From: Azospirillum brasilense
GTDB lineage: Bacteria > Pseudomonadota > Alphaproteobacteria > Azospirillales > Azospirillaceae
NCBI RefSeq assembly: GCF_003349955.1
Contig: NZ_QLKQ01000031.1
Coordinates: 1 to 64,000, forward strand
DNA length: 64,000 nucleotides
Reading direction: 5' to 3'
The position numbers and the translations under genes are program-made. The notes beneath the pieces are model-generated. The model searched no databases, was not told the origin of the DNA, and saw only the letters and a program-made list of their open reading frames with translations. Below are positions 41,398 to 52,851 of this stretch, piece after piece. Numbering within the stretch: position 1 is the stretch's first letter; every line of letters begins with the position of its first letter.

Positions 41398-42798
41398 ATG
41401 AGCGTCAGCTCGACGAACAGCGCGGCCATCGACGCCGATGGCCCATACGGCGCCGCCGCGGACGGCAGCGCCAAGAAGGTCATCCGGTTGGAAGCCCCCG
41501 GCACCGGCTTCATGGACACCTGGAAGGCCATGGGCCCCGGCATCGCCGCGGCGATGACCGGCATCGGCGCCAGCCACATCATGCACGCGCCGACCGCCGG
41601 CGCGCTCTACGGCTACGATCTGCTGTGGGTGATCCTGGCCGCCTACATCATCAAATACTGCGCCTTCGAGTTCGCCCACCGCTACACGATGGTGAAGGGC
41701 GAATCCATCATCAACGCCTACCACCGCGTCGGCACCTGGCCGCTGTGGTTCATGATCTTCCAGGGCTTCGCCAACACCGTGGGCATCGCCGGCCGCGCGC
41801 TCGGCTGCGCGGCGCTGATGTGGGCGGCCTTCCCCTTCATGTCGATGCAGCTCTGGGCGGTGGCCATCCTGCTGCTGACCGTCGGCATCCTGTGGATGGG
41901 CAGCTACAAGGCGGTCGAAGGCATCTGCAAGATCCTCATCATCGTCTTCGCCGTGTCCTGCTTCGTGGCCTTCGCGCTCCAGGCCCCGCCGCCGGGCGAG
42001 TATCTGTCGCGTCTGCTGCCGACCTTGCCGCCGATCGGGTCGATGATGCTGTTCGGCGCCATGTTCGGCTATTTCCCGACCACGCTGGAAGTCGCGCCCA
42101 TGCAGTCGAACTGGGCCGTCGACAAGAAGGCCGGCATGGTGAAGGTCAACGAGATGCGGGCCCAGGGGCACACCGTGCACATGGACCCCAACTACATGAA
42201 GAACAGCCTGATCCTGTTCAAGCGCGACATGAACATCAGCTATATCATCTCGATGCTGTCGGGCATGATCTTCCTGATCGTCGGCGCTGTGGTGCTGCAC
42301 CCGCAGGGTCTGGTGCCCAAGGGTTCGGAAATGGGCGTGACCATCGCCAGCATCTACACCGACACCTTCGGCGCGTGGATCTTCCCGGTCATCATCGCCG
42401 GCGGCGTGGCCGCTCTGTTCTCCACCGTCTTCACCTACTTCGACGGTCAGGCCCGCCTGTTCGAGGAGTGCGTGGTCCGTCTGAAGCGCGACTGGGACAC
42501 CGCGGCGATCCGCAAGCTGCTCTACCGCGGCATGCAGGTGGTGTGGCTGGTGGCCGGCATCGCGGTGGTCTACGGCCTGCCCGAGCCGATCTTCGTGGTC
42601 CAGCTCGCCTCGGTCATGGCGCTGGTCTTCTCGCCGGTCCTGTTCTGGCTGACCATCAAGGCGGTCAAGGACAACTTCACCAGCGATTTCGAGCGCGATC
42701 TGCTGCCGAGCAAGGTCCAGTTCGCCTGGGCCTGGGGCGGAACGATCAGCCTGGTCGGCTTGACGCTCTACGTCCTCATCACGAAGTTCTTCATGTGA
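41398..42798 (+). CDS. Nramp-related membrane transporter with atypical metal site
   Basis: 466 residues, about eleven transmembrane helices, LeuT-like fold. The overall run (KAMGPGIAAAMTGIGASHIMHAPTAGALYGYDLLWVI, KGESIINAYHRVG, FPTTLEVAPMQSNW) aligns with Nramp proteins, but the DPGN metal-binding motif of helix 1 is replaced by TGIGASH and the helix-6 MPHN motif by APMQSNW. Divergent Nramp relatives with such changes carry ions other than Mn/Fe, or larger substrates. A GGGAGGAACGGG site precedes ATG 41398. A 13-bp hairpin follows, then nhaA on the same strand. Confidence 0.82.
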   Translation: MSVSSTNSAAIDADGPYGAAADGSAKKVIRLEAPGTGFMDTWKAMGPGIAAAMTGIGASHIMHAPTAGALYGYDLLWVILAAYIIKYCAFEFAHRYTMVKGESIINAYHRVGTWPLWFMIFQGFANTVGIAGRALGCAALMWAAFPFMSMQLWAVAILLLTVGILWMGSYKAVEGICKILIIVFAVSCFVAFALQAPPPGEYLSRLLPTLPPIGSMMLFGAMFGYFPTTLEVAPMQSNWAVDKKAGMVKVNEMRAQGHTVHMDPNYMKNSLILFKRDMNISYIISMLSGMIFLIVGAVVLHPQGLVPKGSEMGVTIASIYTDTFGAWIFPVIIAGGVAALFSTVFTYFDGQARLFEECVVRLKRDWDTAAIRKLLYRGMQVVWLVAGIAVVYGLPEPIFVVQLASVMALVFSPVLFWLTIKAVKDNFTSDFERDLLPSKVQFAWAWGGTISLVGLTLYVLITKFFM

Positions 42799-42843
42799 TG
42801 ACGCGCGGCTGAAAATGATGCGCGACGGATAAGAAACTTGCGT

Positions 42844-42873
42844 TGGCGTCATGGCGAAGCCGCCATGACGCCA
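42844..42873 (+). terminator. Hairpin between the Nramp-like gene and nhaA
   Basis: TGGCGTCATGGCG (42844-42856), loop AAGC, perfect complement 42861-42873, then CATTCTTTTC. It is 45 nt after the transporter stop and 82 nt before nhaA. Confidence 0.82.
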
Positions 42874-42954
42874 CATTCTTTTCACAAACTGTTCCCTCAC
42901 GAACTTTCCGACAATCCCGCTCCTCCGACCAAACCAGAAAAGGAAACAAGCGCC

Positions 42955-44181
<1,227 letters not shown>

Positions 44182-44201
44182 AGCAAAAGCGCACAAACGA
44201 A

Positions 44202-44227
44202 AAGAGGGGGCCTTCCGGCCCCCTCTT
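44202..44227. terminator. Bidirectional terminator between nhaA and the aminotransferase
   Basis: AAGAGGGGGCC (44202-44212), loop TTCC, GGCCCCCTCTT (44217-44227), then CCTTTTT on the plus strand; a T-rich stretch also follows on the minus strand. Confidence 0.88.
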
Positions 44228-44256
44228 CCTTTTTCACCGGTCGCAAATGCCGGGGA

Positions 44257-45573
<1,317 letters not shown>

Positions 45574-45726
45574 TCACTCCCCGAGCGGGGCGGTTTCCCG
45601 GCAGACGGACGCATCGTACGGCGCAAAGGCCGGATGCTGCACCGCACAGGCCCGGCTTGACAGCCCGCGCCGCGGACGGGGTATCTTACCTCTTTCTAAT
45701 CAATATCCATCATCCGGAGGATCTGC

Positions 45727-46155
45727 ATGCTCACCCGCGTCACGCTGGCCGCCACGGCCGCCCTGCTCCTCGTCGGCGGCACGGCGATGGCCCAGGATTC
45801 GATCAAGGCGCGCAAGGATGGTTTCCAGACCAGCAAGAACGCGATGGCCGAGATCAAGGACCTGCTGGGGAGCGACAAGGTCGCCCAGGTCGGCCCGGCC
45901 GCCCAGCGCATGAGCGCCTTCGCCGCCCAGATCCCCACCCTGTTCCCGGCGGGCAGCGACAAGGGCGACACCAAGGCCAAGGCCGACATCTGGGCGAACA
46001 ACGCCGACTTCACCGCCAAGGCCCAGGCCTACGAGGCGGCCGCCAAGGGGCTGGAAGCCGCCGCGGCGTCCGGCGACAAGGCCGCCACCGCCAAGCAGTT
46101 CGCCGCCGTGGGCGGCGCCTGCAAGGCCTGCCACGAGCGCTACCGCGCCGACTGA
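45727..46155 (+). CDS. Cytochrome c' (class II cytochrome c)
   Basis: 142 residues; a signal peptide to about residue 22 (AMA-QD). A four-helix-bundle protein with the haem motif near the C-terminus, as in class II: Cys132-Lys-Ala-Cys135-His136 (GGACKACHERYR). Site GGAGGATCTGC before ATG 45727. Cytochromes c' bind NO and may protect against it. Converges with a cytochrome b561 gene, a possible redox partner. Confidence 0.93.
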   Translation: MLTRVTLAATAALLLVGGTAMAQDSIKARKDGFQTSKNAMAEIKDLLGSDKVAQVGPAAQRMSAFAAQIPTLFPAGSDKGDTKAKADIWANNADFTAKAQAYEAAAKGLEAAAASGDKAATAKQFAAVGGACKACHERYRAD

Positions 46156-46174
46156 TCCGGCCGGTCCGCAAACA

Positions 46175-46205
46175 GGTCCTTCCCCGCCGCTTGCGGGGAA
46201 GGACC
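46175..46205. terminator. Terminator between cytochrome c' and cytochrome b561
   Basis: GGTCCTTCCCCGC (46175-46187) with a perfect 13-bp complement at 46193-46205, 5-nt loop; shared by the two convergent genes. Confidence 0.82.
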
Positions 46206-46218
46206 CTTGCGGCGCCCC

Positions 46219-46926
46219 TCAGCCCGCCTGCACCACCGCCGCCACCAGCCCGGCCGCCGCGGCCAGCACCGCCAGGGCCAGCGCCGCCGGACGGCGCTTC
46301 GGCGACTCGACCGGCGCGTCCGTCGGGATCGCCTTCCGCCCCGTGACCATCGGGCGGATCAGATTGTCCCGCTTCACCACCAGATAGGCCAGAACGGCCA
46401 GCACATGCACGCCGATCAGGATCAGGATCCCGTCGGCCAGGATGCGGTGCAGCGTACTGAAGCCGGCCACCACGCCCCCCGACGCCTGCGCCACCAGCGG
46501 CCCGTCCACCAGGATGTCGTCGGTGGTGAAGAGGCCCGCCACCGCCTGGAGCGCCAGCGCCCCCAGCAGCGCCAGCACCATCAGCCCGCCCATCGGGTTG
46601 TGCCCGACGACCGGCTCCGGCTCGTTGCCGCCGCGCCCGGCGCGGAGCATCCCGCAGGCGTAGGCGAGAACGGCCCGCGGCCCCTTCACGAAATGGCTGA
46701 AGCGCGCGGTCTGGCTGCCGATCAGCCCCCAGACGAGCCGGAACAGCAGGAGCGCCAGGATCGCCTCCCCCGCCAGCATGTGGATGGTCATGCGGTCGGT
46801 CTTGGCCGAGACCACCGCGACCGTCACCAGAAGGACCAAGCTCCAATGAAACAGGCGTGTCGGCAAGTCCCAGACCGTCACCTCGCGCCGGGCCTTCGTC
46901 CGATTTGTGGTATTACCAACAACCAT
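46219..46926 (-). CDS. Di-haem cytochrome b561
   Basis: 235 residues, integral membrane protein of the b561/Ni-hydrogenase-b type. It begins with VTVWDLPTRLFHWSLVLLV, where His is a haem ligand; further His in MTIHMLAGE, FSTLHRILADG and IGVHVLAVLAYL give the two haem pairs. The last helix (PAALALAVLAAAAGLVAAVVQAG) is an extra C-terminal anchor after a basic linker. Role: electron transfer between quinol and periplasmic cytochromes; the c' gene beside it is the likely partner. Confidence 0.92.
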   Translation of the reverse strand: MVVGNTTNRTKARREVTVWDLPTRLFHWSLVLLVTVAVVSAKTDRMTIHMLAGEAILALLLFRLVWGLIGSQTARFSHFVKGPRAVLAYACGMLRAGRGGNEPEPVVGHNPMGGLMVLALLGALALQAVAGLFTTDDILVDGPLVAQASGGVVAGFSTLHRILADGILILIGVHVLAVLAYLVVKRDNLIRPMVTGRKAIPTDAPVESPKRRPAALALAVLAAAAGLVAAVVQAG

Positions 46927-47135
46927 GAATCACCCCTCGCTTCTTCTGTTCTTTCTTAGACTATGCCTCAAGGCGGTGCTTTTTGCCCGTATTTCCGAAA
47001 AAAAGCGACCATCGGGCGGTGCCGCGACGCCACACCACTGTCATTGCACTTGAAGAAGCGGTGGCACGGCGGATATGAGTTTCATCAAATCCAGCCCAAC
47101 CCAGTCCCACCCAGTCCCACAAGGATGCCCGCGCC

Positions 47136-47375
47136 ATGCCCGACAAGCAGCTTCTCCACCTCGTCTTCGGCGGTGAACTCGTCCGCCCCGATTCCGACCA
47201 GTTCGTCGACCCGACGAAGGTCCACATCGTGGGCATCTTCCCGAACTACGACGAGGCCTACAAGGCGTGGCGCGGCGCCACCGGGATGACCATCGACGAC
47301 GCCCACACCCGCTATTTCATCGTGCACCTGCACCGGCTGCTCGATCCGTCGGCGGACGGGCACAAGCACGATTGA
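47136..47375 (+). CDS. DUF4170 protein
   Basis: 79-residue cytoplasmic protein: KQLLHLVFGGELVRPDSDQFVDPTKVHIVGIFPNYDEAYKAWRGA...YFIVHLHRLLDP, the conserved core of DUF4170, an alphaproteobacterial family. The length is standard. Often encoded near envelope or inositol-phosphatase genes; here it precedes a phosphoesterase gene by 62 bp. Function unknown. Confidence 0.88.
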   Translation: MPDKQLLHLVFGGELVRPDSDQFVDPTKVHIVGIFPNYDEAYKAWRGATGMTIDDAHTRYFIVHLHRLLDPSADGHKHD

Positions 47376-47437
47376 CGGACGGCGGCACAGGGCGGCGCGG
47401 GGAACCTTCCGCGCCGCCGCCGCGTTGAGGACCCCCG

Positions 47438-47953
47438 ATGGCGGTCTTCTTCACCAGCGACACGCATTTCGGCCATGCCGGCGCGATCAGCCGCTTCCGC
47501 CGCCCCTTCGCCTCGGTCGCGGACATGGACGAGGCCATGGTGGCCAACTGGAACGCCACGGTCGGCCCGGACGACGCGGTGTGGCACCTCGGCGACTTCG
47601 CCCTGCACCGCAAGCCGGATGACATGGCGGCGCTTCTGGAAGGCCTGCGCGGCACCAAGCACCTGATCACCGGCAACAATGACGGACCGGCCACCCTGTC
47701 CCTGCCCGGCTGGGCGAGCGTGCAGCCCTACGCGGAACTTGTGCTGGACGAGCGGCGGCTGGTGCTGTGCCATTACGCCTTCCGCACCTGGAACGGCATG
47801 TACAAGGGCGCTTTGAACCTGCACGGTCACAGCCACGGCCAGTTGAAGGGCATGCCCCGGCAATTCGACGTCGGTGTGGACGTGTGGGGTTTCCGCCCGG
47901 TCACCGTCGAGACGATCCTTGCCTCCCGGCAACCGGCGAAGAAGCGGGACTGA
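47438..47953 (+). CDS. Calcineurin-like metallophosphoesterase
   Basis: 171-residue short metallophosphoesterase. Metal-binding motifs in order: SDTHFGHAGAI, HLGDFALH, TGNND, CHYAF, and LHGHSHGQ. The family start (VFFTSDTHFGH) fixes ATG 47438. Members hydrolyse cyclic or small phosphoesters; the substrate here is unknown. Follows the DUF4170 gene. Confidence 0.92.
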   Translation: MAVFFTSDTHFGHAGAISRFRRPFASVADMDEAMVANWNATVGPDDAVWHLGDFALHRKPDDMAALLEGLRGTKHLITGNNDGPATLSLPGWASVQPYAELVLDERRLVLCHYAFRTWNGMYKGALNLHGHSHGQLKGMPRQFDVGVDVWGFRPVTVETILASRQPAKKRD

Positions 47954-48115
47954 CTCTCATCGGCCAGGGCCGGTACGGCGCGGTCCCGACCCGTTGGACA
48001 CGCCCGCACATGCTCCCGCCACCGCTCCTTGGCCCGATATGGCCCGGACTTCCACGACCTTGCTTCCTGCGTACCTGGCACCAACGAGGCCGTCAGCCCT
48101 GGTCAGCCTTGCGGC

Positions 48116-48829
48116 TCAATGGCGACCGCCACCGAGATAGCTGCTCAGCACCTCCGGGTCGTCGGCGACCTTCGAGCCGTGGGTCTGGAAGGCTATGGCG
48201 CCGTTGGCGAGCACGTAGGTGGTGCCGGCGACCGCCGCCGGGACACCGATGTTCTGCTCGATGAGGAAGATGGTCATGCCCTCCTCGTTGAGCCGCCGGA
48301 TCACCTCGATCATTTCCTGGACCAGCCGCGGGGACAGGCCGTGCGAGGGTTCGTCCATCAGCAGGATGCGCGGCCGCGCCATCAGCGCGCGCCCGATCGC
48401 CACCATCTGCTGCTCGCCGCCGCTCAGGGTTCCCGCCGGCACGCCGCGCCGCTCGCGCAGGCGGGGGAAGAAGTCGTAGACGCGTTCCAGGTCGGCGGCG
48501 ATGCCGGCCTTGTCGTGGCGCGCCGCGGCGCCGAGGGCGAGGTTGTCGGCCACCGACATGCTCGGCCAGACGAAGCGGCCCTGCGGCACCTGGATCACGC
48601 CCTTGGTGACGATGTCGTGCGGGTGAAGGCCGGCGATCGGCCGCTCGTCGAACTCCACCGCGCCGCCGCGCGGCTTGACCAGGCCGCTCAGCGTCTTCAG
48701 CAGTGTCGTCTTGCCGGCGCCGTTGCCGCCGAGCAGCGCGACGACCTCGCCGCGCGGGACCGAGAAGGAGACGTCGCGCAGGACCTCGCTGAGGCCGTAC
48801 CAGACGCTAAGGTTACGCACGGTCAGCAT
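48116..48829 (-). CDS. livF: LIV-type ABC transporter ATPase (LivF-like)
   Basis: 237 residues from ATG 48829; the frame open to 48844 lacks a ribosome site. Walker A GGNGAGKTT, Q-loop QVPQGRFVWPSMSVADNL, signature LSGGEQQ, Walker B ILLMDEPSHGLSP, switch His replaced by Gln in LIEQN as usual in LivF. One of two ATPases energising the importer. It overlaps the livG end by 17 bp, implying translational coupling. Last gene of the leftward cluster. Confidence 0.94.
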   Translation of the reverse strand: MLTVRNLSVWYGLSEVLRDVSFSVPRGEVVALLGGNGAGKTTLLKTLSGLVKPRGGAVEFDERPIAGLHPHDIVTKGVIQVPQGRFVWPSMSVADNLALGAAARHDKAGIAADLERVYDFFPRLRERRGVPAGTLSGGEQQMVAIGRALMARPRILLMDEPSHGLSPRLVQEMIEVIRRLNEEGMTIFLIEQNIGVPAAVAGTTYVLANGAIAFQTHGSKVADDPEVLSSYLGGGRH

Positions 48830-49592
48830 CGGAGCTCTTTCCAAGATAGGCTTCCTTGACGAACGGATCGGCGAGGATGACGTCCGGCGTGCCGTCGGCG
48901 ATCTTCCGGCCCGAGTTCAGAACGGTGATGCGGTCGCACACGCCCATCACCAGGCGGATGACATGCTCCACCATGATGATGGTGATGCCGCGCTTGTCGC
49001 GGATGCGGCGCAGCAGTTCGTCCAGCTCGGCGACGCGCGGCGGGCTGAGGCCGACCGCCGGCTCGTCCAGCAGCAGCACCTTGGGCTCGGCGACCAGCGA
49101 GCGGGCGATCTCCACCAGCCGTTGCTGGCCGAACGACAGCGACGCGCCGTCGCGCTCGGCGAAGGACAGCATCCCGACGAAGGCCAGCGCCTCGCGCGCC
49201 CGCTCGCGGGCCCGCCGCTCCTCGCGCAGCACGCCGGGCAGACCGACGGCGGCGGCCAGAACCGACGTGCGCAGTCCCTGGTGCATCCCCGCCATGACGT
49301 TCTCCAGCACCGTCATCCCCTTGAAAAGGAGTGACGTCTGGAAGGTGCGCCCGACGCCGCGGGCGGCCACCTCGCTGGCCTTGAGGCGGGTGAGCGGTTG
49401 GCCGTCCAGGCGGATTTCGCCCTCGGTCGGACGCACCAGCCCGGAGATCACGTTGAGCAGGGTCGTCTTGCCGGCGCCGTTCGGGCCGATGATGCCGCGG
49501 ATCTCGCCGGCCGGCACCGCGATGTCCACGTCGCTGAGCGCGGCGAGGCCGCCGAACGACAGCGACAGGCGTTCGATGCTGAGGTCGGCCAT
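48813..49592 (-). CDS. livG: LIV-type ABC transporter ATPase (LivG-like)
   Basis: 259 residues from ATG 49592, which overlaps the livM stop (ATGA). Walker A GPNGAGKTT, signature LSFGQQRLVEIARSL, Walker B VLLLDEPAVGLSP, switch-like MVEHVIRLVMGVCDRITVLNSG. The long insertion between Walker A and signature (VMAGMHQGLRTSVLAAAVGLPGVLREERRARERA) is typical of LivG. Confidence 0.94.
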   Translation of the reverse strand: MADLSIERLSLSFGGLAALSDVDIAVPAGEIRGIIGPNGAGKTTLLNVISGLVRPTEGEIRLDGQPLTRLKASEVAARGVGRTFQTSLLFKGMTVLENVMAGMHQGLRTSVLAAAVGLPGVLREERRARERAREALAFVGMLSFAERDGASLSFGQQRLVEIARSLVAEPKVLLLDEPAVGLSPPRVAELDELLRRIRDKRGITIIMVEHVIRLVMGVCDRITVLNSGRKIADGTPDVILADPFVKEAYLGKSSDADRA

Positions 49593-50608
49593 CACTCGTC
49601 CCCCCCTCGGCTGTGCGGTTCCGTCCACCCCGGCAGCCAGCGCCGCAGCGCCTGGACGAGGCCGCCCGGAGCGAACAGCAGCATGCCCAGCAGCAGCAGG
49701 CCGAGGCCGATCTCCTGCAGGTCCTGCATGCCGCGCAGCCCCTCCTGCAGGACGATCAGCAGCACGGCGGCGATCGCCGACCCGGCGATCGAACCCAGGC
49801 CGCCGACGACGACCATGCAGAATTGCAGGACGATCTGGAACAGGTTGAAGGATTCCGGCACCACCACGTTCAGCAGGCCGGCGAACAGGCCGCCCGCCAC
49901 CCCGGCGTAGACGGCGGTCAGCGTGTAGGCGACGATCTTGGTGCGGGTGATGTCCACGGCGATGGACTCCGCCGCCACCTCGCTCTCGCGCAGGGCCACC
50001 AGGGCGCGGCCGACGCGCGAGCGCATGATGCCATACGCCGCGGCCACCAGCAGGACGGCGAGGACGAGGCTCAGATAGTAGATGCCCGTGGTGGTGCGCA
50101 GGCCGAGCGCCGTGAAGTCGACCGGCGCCATGACGAAGCCCGCCGTGCCGTGGGTCACCGAGTCCCAGTGCACGAAGGTCCACAGGGCGAACTGCGCGAA
50201 GGCGACGGTGGCGAGCGCCAGATAGAGCCCGCGCAGGCGCAGCGCCGGCAGCGCGACCGCCAGCCCGATGGCCACGGTGATGGCGGTGCCGACCGGCAGG
50301 GCCAGCCAGAACGGCAGGCCGGCGTCGAGGCGCAGCAGGCCGGTGGCGTAGGCGCCGACGCCGAACAGGGCGCCGTTGGCGAAGGAAAGCTGCCCGGCGA
50401 GACCGAGCAGGATGTTCAGGCCGACCGCCAGTATCACGTAGATGAGCGCCAGGTTGCCGACATAGACCTGATAGGGGTTGGCCATCAGCGGCAGCACGGC
50501 GAACAGCAGGACGCCGACGGCGAGCGCCGGGCGCCGGCCGACCAGCCAGCCGAGGTTGCGGCGCTTGATGGCGCGGGGCGCCGAGGGCTCGTTGGACAGG
50601 GTGACCAT
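49592..50608 (-). CDS. livM: LIV-type ABC transporter permease (LivM-like)
   Basis: 338 residues, about ten helices. Family stretches: VYVGNLALIYVILAVGLNILLGLAGQLSFANGALFGVGAYATGLL, ALRLRGLYLALATVAFAQFA, GIMRSRVGRALVALRESEVAAESIAVDITRTKIVAYTLTAVYAGVAGGLFAG. Begins 4 nt after the livH stop and overlaps livG, so all four transport genes are tightly linked. Confidence 0.94.
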   Translation of the reverse strand: MVTLSNEPSAPRAIKRRNLGWLVGRRPALAVGVLLFAVLPLMANPYQVYVGNLALIYVILAVGLNILLGLAGQLSFANGALFGVGAYATGLLRLDAGLPFWLALPVGTAITVAIGLAVALPALRLRGLYLALATVAFAQFALWTFVHWDSVTHGTAGFVMAPVDFTALGLRTTTGIYYLSLVLAVLLVAAAYGIMRSRVGRALVALRESEVAAESIAVDITRTKIVAYTLTAVYAGVAGGLFAGLLNVVVPESFNLFQIVLQFCMVVVGGLGSIAGSAIAAVLLIVLQEGLRGMQDLQEIGLGLLLLGMLLFAPGGLVQALRRWLPGWTEPHSRGGDE

Positions 50609-50612
50609 CGCT

Positions 50613-51491
50613 TCACACCTCCCGTCGGGCGCGCGCGCCCAGCAGGCCGGTCGGCCGGAACACCAGCACGGCCAGGATGATGATGAAGGCCGAGACGTCC
50701 TGGATGCTGCTGGCGATGTAGGTGCCGGCGAGCGCTTCGAGGATGCCGACCAGGAGCCCGCCGATGACCGCGCCGGTCATGCTGCCCAGCCCGCCGAGGA
50801 TGGTGGCGGCGAACGCCTTCAGCAGCAGGCTGAGCCCGATGTCCGGGGTGAGCAGGGTGAGCGGCGCCACGAAGACCGCGGCCACCCCGGCGAGCGCCGC
50901 CCCGACGCCCCAGGTCAGCATGTAGACGCGCTCGACCCGGATGCCGACGAGGTAGGCGGCGTGCGCGTTCTCGGCGGTGGCCTGCATCATCTTGCCGGCC
51001 CGCGTCCGGGTGAAGAACAGCGTCAGCAGCAGCATGCACACCACCACGCTGGCGACGACCACGAGCTGTTGCGGGAACACGGCCACGCCACCGATGAGGA
51101 CCGGCGCCGGGCTGACCAGCGGCGGAAAGGGCACCACCTCGCCCTGGCCGCCCCAGAAATGGCGGCCGATGCCCTTCAGCACGAAGGACAGCCCGACCGT
51201 CGCCATGACCATGGCGATCGGCGGCGCCTTGATCAGCGGCTGGTAGACGACGCGGTCGGTGAGCACGCCCAGCACGAACGAGCCGGCCACCGCGCCCAGC
51301 AGCGCCACGATGTAGGGCAACCCCCACATCACATGCAGGGTGAAGGCGAGGAAACCGCCGATCATGAACAGCTCGCCGTGCGAGAAGTTGATGTGGCCGG
51401 TGGTCCGGTAGCAGAGCACGAGGCCGACCGCGACGAGCGCGTAGAGCGCGCCGCTGGTGATCCCCGAGGACAAGGCGTAGGCGAGCAGCAC
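50613..51491 (-). CDS. livH: LIV-type ABC transporter permease (LivH-like)
   Basis: 292 residues from a GTG at 51491. Eight or so helices; GITSGALYALVAVGLVLCYRTTGHINFSHGELFMIGGFLAF, MATVGLSFVLKGIGRHFWG, RAGKMMQATAENAHAAYLVGI, and FAATILGGLGSMTGAVIGGLLVGI are standard LivH segments. 66 bp after the binding-protein gene. Confidence 0.94.
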   Translation of the reverse strand: MLLAYALSSGITSGALYALVAVGLVLCYRTTGHINFSHGELFMIGGFLAFTLHVMWGLPYIVALLGAVAGSFVLGVLTDRVVYQPLIKAPPIAMVMATVGLSFVLKGIGRHFWGGQGEVVPFPPLVSPAPVLIGGVAVFPQQLVVVASVVVCMLLLTLFFTRTRAGKMMQATAENAHAAYLVGIRVERVYMLTWGVGAALAGVAAVFVAPLTLLTPDIGLSLLLKAFAATILGGLGSMTGAVIGGLLVGILEALAGTYIASSIQDVSAFIIILAVLVFRPTGLLGARARREV

Positions 51492-51557
51492 CGCCGGGCT
51501 CCTTTCTCTGGAGGGCTGCGCCGGTCCCCTCGGGAAGCCGGCGCAGGGGATGCGGAA

Positions 51558-52745
51558 TCAGCGGGTCGGCCTGGTGACGCCGATGCCGGTGACGCGGCCG
51601 TCCTGGAAGGCGAAGATGCCCAGCGCCTTGTGGCACTGATGGTCGGTGGGCTTGCACTCCAGCGGTCCGGCGTAGGTGTCGGTCTTCACCGTCAGGTTCG
51701 ACATGATCTGGAGGATCTTCTCCCGCGTCGGCTCGGGGCCGGCCTGCTTGAGCGCCTCGACCGCGAACTGCCCGGCCGAGATGCCGTACATGTGCAGGAC
51801 GTTGAAGCGGTCGCCGAACCGCTTTTCGACGATGCCCTTCCACTTCGCCACCTGCGGGTCGTCGACGCCGTAGCCGGCGGCGGTGACGGCGCGGAGATTC
51901 TTCACGGAATCGGGCGAGCCGACGCCCTTGGCCAGCACGTCGATCTCGCCGAGCGGCGAGCCGCCGACCATCAGCGGCTGTAGCCCCACCTTGTAGGCGT
52001 CGCGCAGGAACGGCACCGCCGCCTTGGGAAACAGCAGCAGAAGCACGGCGTCCGGCTTGGTGGCCTGGATCTGCAGGACGGTGGGCGTGGTGTCGGTCGG
52101 CTCGACGGCGATCTCCTGGATGGAGACCGGCTCGATGCCCTTGGCCTTGAAGGCCTGCTTCATCGGTTCGAGGCGCGCCTTGCCCCAGGCGTCCGGCTGC
52201 CAGACCACGGCGATCCGCGTCTTGCCCTGGTCGAGGGCGAGCTGGAGCTGGCCGTAGACCTCCATCCAGGCGGCCGACATGGTGGTGAAGACGTACGGAT
52301 TGACCGGCTCGGTCAGGGAGTCGGCGGTGGAGGCGACGATCACCCAGGGGATCTTCGCCTCGATGACCTCGGGCTTCTGCGCGATGGCGGCGTTGGAGCA
52401 GCCGCCGCCGACGATCATGAAGGGCTTCTCCTCGTGGATCAGCTTCTTGACCGCGCCGACGCCCCGGCTGGGCAGGCACTCGTCGTCCTGCTTGGCGTAG
52501 ACGATCTTGCGGCCGTGGACGCCGCCGGCGGCGTTGACCTCCTCGAACACCGCCTGCACCCCGTTGAGCTGCGGGATGATGAGCCCGGCGGAGGGGCCGG
52601 TGAGCCCGCCCATGCCGCCGATGACGATGGTGTCGGCGGTGACGCCGGTCTCGGCCAAGGCGGCCGGCGCCGCCATCAGCGACAGGGCTGCGACCGACGC
52701 CAGTCCGGTCATCCTGGCCAAGCCGGTCATCGTGAGCGTGCGCAT
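51558..52745 (-). CDS. Periplasmic substrate-binding protein of the LIV-type importer
   Basis: 395 residues from ATG 52745 (GGGAGGAAGG ahead). Signal peptide about 1-36 (GLASVAALSLMAAPAALA-ET). Type I periplasmic-binding fold: TIVIGGMGGLTGPSAGLIIPQLNGVQAVFEEVNAAGGVHGRKI, KKLIHEEKPFMIVGGGCSNAAIAQ, VVWQPDAWGKARLEPMKQAFKAKGIEPVSIQEI, YGISAGQFAVEALKQAG. The GGCSNA ligand loop differs from branched-chain amino acid binders, so the ligand is probably not leucine; with the upstream genes it points to an aromatic or amide compound. Confidence 0.92.
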   Translation of the reverse strand: MRTLTMTGLARMTGLASVAALSLMAAPAALAETGVTADTIVIGGMGGLTGPSAGLIIPQLNGVQAVFEEVNAAGGVHGRKIVYAKQDDECLPSRGVGAVKKLIHEEKPFMIVGGGCSNAAIAQKPEVIEAKIPWVIVASTADSLTEPVNPYVFTTMSAAWMEVYGQLQLALDQGKTRIAVVWQPDAWGKARLEPMKQAFKAKGIEPVSIQEIAVEPTDTTPTVLQIQATKPDAVLLLLFPKAAVPFLRDAYKVGLQPLMVGGSPLGEIDVLAKGVGSPDSVKNLRAVTAAGYGVDDPQVAKWKGIVEKRFGDRFNVLHMYGISAGQFAVEALKQAGPEPTREKILQIMSNLTVKTDTYAGPLECKPTDHQCHKALGIFAFQDGRVTGIGVTRPTR

Positions 52746-52767
52746 GTGCCTTCCTCCCATTTTCGTC

Positions 52768-52825
52768 GGCCCTTTTCGTTGGCCCTTTTCGGGCGCTGCC
52801 CCTGTGTGCGGTCCCTGTGTGCGGC
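52768..52825. repeat. Two adjacent 13-bp tandem duplications
   Basis: GGCCCTTTTCGTT (52768-52780) is repeated at 52781-52791 in its first 11 bases; CCCTGTGTGCGGT (52800-52812) is repeated with one change at 52813-52825. They fill most of the 106-bp gap between the SDR and binding-protein genes. Confidence 0.7.
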
Positions 52826-52851
52826 CCTGCCGCGCCGTCGTCCGCTTCCGT

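Noticed and set aside
41398..42798. Calling the transporter MntH
   Set aside because: The DPGN and MPHN metal motifs are absent, so Mn/Fe transport should not be assumed.
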